NCBI RefSeq assembly: GCF_018383905.1
Contig: NZ_JAGYWA010000003.1
Coordinates: 512,917 to 576,916 of the forward strand
Direction: 5' to 3'
Source of the DNA: Flavobacterium branchiicola
GTDB lineage: Bacteria > Bacteroidota > Bacteroidia > Flavobacteriales > Flavobacteriaceae
DNA: 64,000 nt
Both the position numbers and the translations under genes were made by a program. The notes below the pieces were generated by a model. The model did not search any database. It was not told where the DNA came from and was given only the letters and a program-made list of their open reading frames with translations. This document shows positions 59,259 through 64,000 of this stretch, one piece after another. Numbering within the stretch: position 1 is the stretch's first letter; each line of letters starts with the position of its first letter.

Positions 59259-59434
59259 ATCGTTGAATATTATTATTTCAACACATAGAATCATAGTTTT
59301 TTGCAGCTTTAAAAAAGGCGTTTCACTAATTTAAATGCACATAGTTTATCTATGTGTGGAAATGTGTTTCTTTTACCCCCCTTTCTTAAGACAAAAAAAT
59401 CTATGTTCCTATGTGTTAAATTCAGCCAACGGTT
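59259..59434 (+). repeat. Family A element, copy A5
   Basis: AACACATAGAATCATAG, GGCGTTTCACT, ACATAGTTTATCTATGTGTGG and TATGTTCCTATGTGTT occur in family A order. The left side has CGTTGAATATTATT, and the right side ends CAGCCAACGGTT at about 59423-59433. Termini are degenerate but recognisable. Confidence 0.75.
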
Positions 59435-59526
59435 CATTTATTTTTCATTGACTTTAACACCGAAACAAAATTACTGTGCATATACGATTCTTAAATAATC
59501 CAGTTTTTTCATTTAACCGCCTTTTC

Positions 59527-59609
59527 TGGTCCAGTTTAAACGTTGCTCTGGACTATCGTGAATATTCAAAACTGGATCTTTAAGCTAATCCTCAGCTTAA
59601 CTACCTTTG
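59527..59609 (+). promoter_or_regulatory. yggS promoter and TGGTCCAG-type sites
   Basis: GTCCAG (59529-59534) and CTGGAC (59548-59553) form an inverted pair, and CTGGTCCAG is itself a dyad. TACCTTTG (59602-59609) is a full -7 match only 5 bases before the ATG at 59615. The half-sites resemble the GGTCTG arms at the MocR promoter. Confidence 0.5.
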
Positions 59610-59614
59610 TACTC

Positions 59615-60346
59615 ATGAAAGAGCAGATTATTTACAATTTGAAACAGGTTCATCAACGTATTGAAGAAGCCTGCAAAATTTACGGAAGAGACGTAAACGA
59701 TGTCAGATTATTACTGGCAACCAAAACCGTTCCTGCCGAAAAAATAAGCTTAGCTATAGAAGCCGGAGAAACTTTAATGGGAGAAAACAAAATGCAGGAA
59801 CTTCGTGATAAAGATGCCGTATTGCGACAACTGAATATCGAACGTCATTTTATTGGGCATCTTCAAACTAATAAAGTAAAAGATGTACTTAAATATGTAA
59901 CTTGTATCCAATCTCTCGACCGAATAAGTTTAGCGCAGGAACTCGATAAACAACTGCAAAAAGAAGGCAGAAATCTTGATGTTTTTATTCAGGTAAACAC
60001 CTCTTTTGAAGAAAGTAAGTTTGGTCTTGCGCCAAGTGAAGTTATCGCTTTTATCAAAGAAATAAAGCAATACAAAGCCTTAAAAATCAAAGGTTTAATG
60101 ACGATTGGTTTATTAGACGTTGAAAAAGAAAAAATGAGACCTTCGCTTAGATTACTTCGGGAAATAAGAGACGAAATTTATGCTGAAAATATAGAAGGAA
60201 TATCTCACCTTGAACTTTCTATGGGAATGTCTCAGGATTTGGAACTTGCCATTGCCGAAGGTTCAAATATGGTACGAGTGGGAACTTCTATTTTTGGGAA
60301 CCGCTTTTTAGGAAAAGAAATCTGGAATGAGAATATTGCAGAATAA
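59615..60346 (+). CDS. yggS: PLP-binding YggS/PLPBP-family protein
   Basis: The protein has 243 aa from ATG 59615; an upstream in-frame ATG at 59543 precedes the promoter box and is unlikely. The fold-type III barrel motifs are present: LLATKTVP with the PLP lysine, GENKMQEL, HFIGHLQTNK, and LSMGMSQDLELAIAEGSNMVRVGTSIFG at the phosphate site. YggS proteins hold PLP and balance B6 and amino-acid pools without clear catalysis. The -7 box is so close that the mRNA may begin at or near the start codon. A MocR-type PLP regulator is encoded 2 kb upstream. Confidence 0.9.
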   Translation: MKEQIIYNLKQVHQRIEEACKIYGRDVNDVRLLLATKTVPAEKISLAIEAGETLMGENKMQELRDKDAVLRQLNIERHFIGHLQTNKVKDVLKYVTCIQSLDRISLAQELDKQLQKEGRNLDVFIQVNTSFEESKFGLAPSEVIAFIKEIKQYKALKIKGLMTIGLLDVEKEKMRPSLRLLREIRDEIYAENIEGISHLELSMGMSQDLELAIAEGSNMVRVGTSIFGNRFLGKEIWNENIAE

Positions 60347-60350
60347 AGTC

Positions 60351-60358
60351 TAATTTTG
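60351..60358 (+). promoter_or_regulatory. -7 box before the AAA ATPase gene
   Basis: TAATTTTG matches TAnnTTTG, just after the yggS stop and 18 bases before the ATPase start. Confidence 0.45.
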
Positions 60359-60376
60359 CACCAAATAAAAACTCAA

Positions 60377-61108
60377 ATGAATCTGTACGAACTGGTTGTA
60401 ACCGATACTAAAAAAATTGCACTTGATGATTTGCATTTTAGCGAAGAGAATAAAACGGCTCTCGCACAAACCATTAAAGAGCATCGATATATCGACGAAT
60501 TAAAACAGTACAATCTTAAGGTTGATAACAAAATACTGCTACACGGTCATTCCGGCTGCGGAAAAACGACAACGGCAAAAGCGATTGCAACAGCTTTGAA
60601 TAAAAAAATTGTGATTGTAAATCTGAGTACTTTAATCAATGCTAAAATTGGTGAAACATCTAAAAACGTAAAAGCAATATTTGATAAAGCAATTTTGGAA
60701 AATGCGGTTCTTTTTCTGGATGAATTTGATCAAATTGGAAAAAGCCGTGACAGCGACGATAAAGATGTTGCCGAAATGAAACGTCTTGTAAATACCATTA
60801 TTCAGTTAATTGATTATTTTCCAACCGATAGTTTATTAATTTGTGCTACAAACTATTACAATAGTATAGACAGTGCTCTGTTACGAAGATTTCAATTGCG
60901 TTTAAAATTTGAAATGCCAACAGAAAATGAACTGGATATCTACTATGATAAATTATTAGCCCAGTTTCCGCTTCATCTACAGGAAATTCCAAGAAAATAT
61001 ACTATCTCATACGCAGAAGCCAAAGACTATATTAATACGACAATGAAAAAACAAATCATTGCCGAATTGGAATTTCAGGAAAAACAAAAACTTAGCGAAA
61101 CTATTTAA
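60377..61108 (+). CDS. AAA-family ATPase
   Basis: The protein has 243 aa from ATG 60377 (MNLYELVVTDTKK). It is a single AAA module: Walker A GHSGCGKT (57-64), pore-loop-like LSTLINAKIGETSKN, Walker B VLFLDEFD (111-118), sensor 1 CATNYYNSID and arginine-finger-type ALLRRFQLRL. The size and lack of extra domains resemble small stand-alone AAA proteins of unknown role, often compared with the ClpX/FtsH-type chaperones. It follows yggS but may have its own -7 box, TAATTTTG at 60351-60358. Confidence 0.88.
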   Translation: MNLYELVVTDTKKIALDDLHFSEENKTALAQTIKEHRYIDELKQYNLKVDNKILLHGHSGCGKTTTAKAIATALNKKIVIVNLSTLINAKIGETSKNVKAIFDKAILENAVLFLDEFDQIGKSRDSDDKDVAEMKRLVNTIIQLIDYFPTDSLLICATNYYNSIDSALLRRFQLRLKFEMPTENELDIYYDKLLAQFPLHLQEIPRKYTISYAEAKDYINTTMKKQIIAELEFQEKQKLSETI

Positions 61109-61113
61109 AGCTT

Positions 61114-61317
61114 AACCCATTAGGTTTAATTGTACTTAAAAATGTCATTTGCATAAATTAGAACGCTGATAAAACAGATTTGCTACAGCAAAGACGCGGA
61201 TTTATACGGATTTTTGTTAGATTCTATATATAAATCCGTATAAATCCGCGTCTTCGTGATAACGAATCTGTCCAATCCGCGTCAAATAGATCATTTTTGA
61301 ATTACACCCAACGAGTT
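61114..61317 (-). repeat. Family B element, copy B3 (diverged)
   Basis: Left end AACCCATTAGGTTTAATT at 61114-61131 and right end AATTACACCCAACGAGTT at 61300-61317. The interior holds GACGCGGATTTATACGGATT and its inverse AATCCGTATAAATCCGCGTC. It begins 6 bases after the AAA gene stop, so it may also act as its terminator. Confidence 0.85.
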
Positions 61318-61456
61318 CAATTAAATGAAAAGTAAAATCAAAAATTTAATTTTTCAGAACATATAGTATGTAAGTTAATTCTTTCTTTTTTAAAAATAAA
61401 ATGTATCTTCGTATTGTCAAAATACTTTACGAGGAGCAATTCTTAAAATTTATTTT

Positions 61457-61744
61457 ATGCAAAAAGAAAATCAAAAACCATCACAGAACGATGTAATGCC
61501 ATCCGTGGCAAACTTCCTTTCAAACCTTTGTTTTGAAGGAAATTTTAAAGAACAACCGCAGTATTTACAGGAAATTTTCGAGTTAGTTCTCGAAACCGAA
61601 AGCGGTAACAATCTCGAATTAAGGCTCAAAATGTTAAGTTGCCTGCAAACCAGCAGACATTTAGCATCGACTTTAAGTCCGTTTTCAGACAGACAAATTC
61701 AGCTAGCCTGCGACAATTTGTCCAATTCAATAAACATGCATTAA
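61457..61744 (+). CDS. Small protein of unknown function (95 aa)
   Basis: This is a 95-aa soluble, helical protein (SVANFLSNLCFEGNFKEQPQYLQEIFELVLETE, then LRLKMLSCLQTSRHLASTL). No domain was recognised. A -7-like TATCTTCG at 61406-61413 lies upstream and a strong terminator at 61751-61789, so it is a self-contained transcription unit. Codon use resembles its neighbours. The function is unknown. Confidence 0.7.
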   Translation: MQKENQKPSQNDVMPSVANFLSNLCFEGNFKEQPQYLQEIFELVLETESGNNLELRLKMLSCLQTSRHLASTLSPFSDRQIQLACDNLSNSINMH

Positions 61745-61750
61745 AAACCA

Positions 61751-61789
61751 AAACCCTGCAAATTAGTATTTGCAGGGTTTATTTTTTTT
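61751..61789 (+). terminator. Terminator after the 95-aa gene
   Basis: AAACCCTGCAAAT pairs with ATTTGCAGGGTTT, then a run of eight T. Confidence 0.9.
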
Positions 61790-61813
61790 AGGAAATTAAG
61801 AAAATAACGCAAC

Positions 61814-61841
61814 AAAAAAACGTCCCTTTTCTGAGACGTTT
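61814..61841 (-). terminator. Terminator-like hairpin on the minus strand
   Basis: AAACGTC (61818-61824) and GACGTTT (61835-61841) form a stem; on the minus strand it is followed by a T run. It would end transcripts from the thioredoxin operon after the family A6 element. Confidence 0.65.
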
Positions 61842-61858
61842 CTTAACAAATTAAAATT

Positions 61859-62051
61859 AACCCGTGGGGTGTAATTATTTTGAACACATAGAAACATAGA
61901 TTATTATGCACATTGCTAAAAAGATTGTAAAAAGAAACTAGTTTCTAACACATAGCTATGTTTGTTAATGCAAGTGAAACGCCTTTTTATAAGCAAAAAA
62001 GCTATGTTTCTATGTGTTAAAAGTTTTTTTTTAAATTACAACCAACAAGTT
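61859..62051 (-). repeat. Family A element, copy A6
   Basis: It is bounded by AACCCGTGGGGTGTAATT (61859-61876) and AATTACAACCAACAAGTT (62034-62051). The interior matches A3 in orientation: GAACACATAGAAACATAG, AACACATAGCTATGTTTG, AAGTGAAACGCC and TATGTTTCTATGTGTT. It is one of the best-preserved termini of the family. Confidence 0.9.
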
Positions 62052-62064
62052 AAAATTATACAAT

Positions 62065-62679
62065 TTAAGCTTTGGCTTTTCTTTTTACAGTACAGCCAAT
62101 TTCTTTAGTTTGGGTTACAGCAGGTTTTTTACCACTTTTTAAAGAGGCAATAACATCTTCCGCATATTTAGTTTTTTCTGCTTTTGTTCCTTCCGGATCA
62201 TTGTCAATCGCTCCAACATATTCTACTACATTTCCTTTTGAAGTTTTAGAAACGATAAAAATGTGAGGCGTACGTTTTGCTCCGTATTCGTCTGTGATTT
62301 TTTGTCCCGGATCAAATAAATAAGGGAAAGGATATTTTTTCTCTTTCGCCAAATCCTGCATTTTAGCAAAAGTATCTGCCGTTGAAGCCTCAGGATCATT
62401 CGGATTAATTGCAATTACCGGATATCCTTGTGGTCGGAATTTTTTATCTAAATCTATGATTCTTTGCTCGTAACCTATCGCGTAAGGACATGTATTACAA
62501 GTAAAAACTACGATATAGCCCTTTGCATCTTTAAAAGTTCCAAAAGAAACTTCTTTGTTATCTACATTCTTCAATTTAAAATCCGGCGCTGTGTCGCCTG
62601 CTTTAAGCGTTGTACCAGTTTGTGCCTGAGCCAGAAAGGCCGAGAATGCTAATGTTAGCAATAAGATTATTTTTTTCAT
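62065..62679 (-). CDS. Exported thioredoxin-like redoxin
   Basis: The protein has 204 aa with a signal peptide (LLLTLAFSAFLAQAQ). The fold is AhpC/TSA- or redoxin-like with APDFKLKNVDNKEVSFGTF and CxxC in VVFTCNTCPYAIGYEQR. The motif CNTCPYA is common in exported Bacteroidota redoxins. The cis-Pro segment is in KRTPHIFIV. It starts 3 bases after the TlpA-like gene ends, so both are in one operon. Role: periplasmic thiol redox; the partner is unknown. Confidence 0.9.
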   Translation of the reverse strand: MKKIILLLTLAFSAFLAQAQTGTTLKAGDTAPDFKLKNVDNKEVSFGTFKDAKGYIVVFTCNTCPYAIGYEQRIIDLDKKFRPQGYPVIAINPNDPEASTADTFAKMQDLAKEKKYPFPYLFDPGQKITDEYGAKRTPHIFIVSKTSKGNVVEYVGAIDNDPEGTKAEKTKYAEDVIASLKSGKKPAVTQTKEIGCTVKRKAKA

Positions 62680-62682
62680 GGT

Positions 62683-63156
62683 TTACAGTTTTTTATATTC
62701 AGTTAATAATTGTTCATAGGTAAATTCGCTTTCAACAAATTTTCGTTTATCTCCTTTAATAAAAAGCGTTGCGGGAATACTGCCAGACCAACTCGGATCG
62801 ATTCTGTCAATAAACTCCTGCGGACTACTTTCATTCAGCAGAAAAACTTCATTCTTCAGGTTTTTTCTTTTCACAAACGGAATTACATTCGAAGTCAGTT
62901 TTGATTTAAAATCCAGACTTACCAGTAAAACAGCCAGTTTCTCTGATTTATAGTCGGAATTTAATTTTTCAAAATGTGGTAATTCTTTTATGCAGGGCGC
63001 GCACCATGTTGCCCAAAAATTGACTACATAGGTACTGTCTTTTCCGTTTTTAATTCTTTCATTAAGCTGATCGATATTTAAAAGCTTTACATTCTGACTG
63101 TATGAAGCCGTGGAAAAAACAATTAGTACAAAAAATATAAAAGACTTAATTTTCAT
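62683..63156 (-). CDS. TlpA-like thiol-disulfide oxidoreductase
   Basis: The protein has 157 aa with a signal peptide (FIFFVLIVFSTASYSQ). The thioredoxin motif WCAPC is in YVVNFWATWCAPCIKELPHFEKL. The cis-Pro segment is in SWSGSIPATLFIKGDKR. It resembles the TlpA/ResA group of periplasmic reductases, which keep cysteines reduced for cytochrome c or envelope proteins. It is first in a two-gene operon with the redoxin. Confidence 0.92.
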   Translation of the reverse strand: MKIKSFIFFVLIVFSTASYSQNVKLLNIDQLNERIKNGKDSTYVVNFWATWCAPCIKELPHFEKLNSDYKSEKLAVLLVSLDFKSKLTSNVIPFVKRKNLKNEVFLLNESSPQEFIDRIDPSWSGSIPATLFIKGDKRKFVESEFTYEQLLTEYKKL

Positions 63157-63327
63157 CTGTAAAACACTTTAAAATTTGTTTATGCCTTACAAATATAAAC
63201 TAATGCCAAATTAGTTGTTGTTAATGAAAGTTTAATGATTTTTTTTTAAGGTTCTAAGATGCTGAGATACTAAGGTTCTAAGTTTATTATATTTCGTTAC
63301 TAGGAAACTATTACATTGGATACCGAA

Positions 63328-64000
63328 TATTACCGACCAGATGTTCCTAACTGAACATTTTTCTTTGATGCCCAATATTTCTACAGATGAAATGTTCCAA
63401 TGGAACATTCTCTTGGGCCGAATTATCATCAAGATGTTCCGATGAAACATCTATATACGATACCAAATATTTTTAGAGATGAAATGTTATAATGGAACAT
63501 TATTTAATTCAATTTTTATACTTCTCAAAAACGATGTTCCGGGGGAACATTTTATCGATAACCTAAAACACCATACCAATCCATATCGTCCTGTAGGGAC
63601 GACTGAAATCGAACAATTTCTAACGATGAGATGTTCCTAACGGAACATTTTCATTTGACATCCGATATTTCTACAGATGAAATGTTCCGATGGAACACTC
63701 TCTTGGAGCCGAATTATCGTCGAGAAGTTCCGATGGAACATTATTTTGTTTTGACTTTTATGCTTCTCTAAAACAATGTTCCAGCGGAACATTTTATCGG
63801 TAACCAAAAACCTCTCCTATCTATATCGTCCCGTAGGGACGACTGAAATCAAACAATTTCTACTACCGATGAGATGTTCCTAACGGAACATTTTCATTTG
63901 ACATCCGATATTTCTACAGATGAAATGTTCCGATGGAACACTCTCTTGGAGCCGAATTATCGTCGAGAAGTTCCGATGGAACATTATTTTGTTTTGACTT
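63328..64000. repeat. Array of GTTCC/GGAAC palindromes, continues past window
   Basis: The 63157-64000 gap has no gene. ATGTTCC begins at 63341, 63631 and 63874 in equivalent positions of a repeating unit (spacings 290 and 243 bases). Each unit contains several short dyads such as ATGTTCCGATGGAACAT, ATGTTCCTAACGGAACAT, TGTAGGGACGACTGAAATC and ATTTCTACAGATGAAATG. The last two units are almost identical. A minus-strand frame at 63232-63450 lies in these repeats and is not a gene. CTAAGGTTCTAAG repeats occur at about 63250-63282. Confidence 0.9.

Noticed and set aside
63232..63450. Minus-strand reading frame of 72 codons
   Set aside because: It is made of the GTTCC/GGAAC palindromic repeats; the protein sequence reflects the repeat.
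63328..64000. Possible CRISPR array from the regularly occurring ATGTTCC dyads
   Set aside because: Dyads are irregularly spaced and the intervening sequence is repeated between units. No spacer-like variation and no cas genes.

Overview
The window looks like a chromosomal segment of a Flavobacterium-type member of the Bacteroidota. The DNA is AT-rich. Many genes are preceded by the Bacteroidota -7 box TAnnTTTG, often with TTG or TTTG about 20 bases upstream, and Shine-Dalgarno sites are weak. The gene families also fit: SusC-like TonB receptors with a carboxypeptidase-regulatory N-terminus, DUF4374 and META lipoproteins, LytS/LytTR pairs and MocR regulators. No rRNA, tRNA, phage structural gene, transposase or CRISPR array was seen.

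Layout. 1-4.6 kb: two epoxide-hydrolase-like exported alpha/beta hydrolases, an exported cupin and an SDR, separated by repeats. The two hydrolase genes share a paralogous upstream region with 21-bp-spaced TGGACAA direct repeats. 4.6-5.4 kb: a gene remnant and a small orphan gene behind a duplicated 20-bp start region. 5.4-10.5 kb: an unusually AT-rich, tightly packed four-gene minus-strand operon. It encodes a coiled-coil two-TM protein, an 86-aa protein, a membrane KAP P-loop NTPase with a TTG start overlapping the previous gene, and a GIY-YIG nuclease-like protein. It is the best candidate for an undescribed system, possibly anti-phage defence. 10.8-14.8 kb: an exported aspartyl-protease-like protein and a large repeat lipoprotein. 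15.1-31.7 kb: a stress, redox and regulator-rich stretch with OsmC, hydrolase, OxyR, META protein, GNAT-MarR, HxlR, two paralogous TetR cassettes with their own operators (thioesterase, MFS exporter, SDR), DoxX, quinone-reductase-like enzyme, AhpD-like protein, YCII with an ECF42-type sigma factor, and a divergent NmrA/HxlR pair. 31.8-37.5 kb: GNAT, MocR, DoxX, CPA1 antiporter, RibB and a Crp/Fnr regulator.

37.7-47.7 kb is one plus-strand block: ankyrin protein, DUF2271 protein with a possible flavinylation motif, PepSY-flavodoxin-reductase fusion, ApbE, TonB receptor and DUF4374 surface lipoprotein. Together they read as a siderophore uptake and ferric-reduction locus resembling XusABC, combined with covalent extracytosolic flavin chemistry. 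49.1-57.2 kb: an RND tripartite efflux operon, divergent from a LytS/LytTR two-component pair. 57.5-63.2 kb: MocR, DUF2024, YggS, AAA ATPase, a small orphan and two thioredoxin-like exported proteins. 63.3-64 kb: an array of GTTCC/GGAAC palindromes that runs off the end.

Intergenic space is crowded with dispersed repeats. Two roughly 200-bp families with unrelated interiors (six and three copies) share the same inverted termini (consensus AACCCGTTGGGTGTAATT), as expected for small non-autonomous mobile elements.
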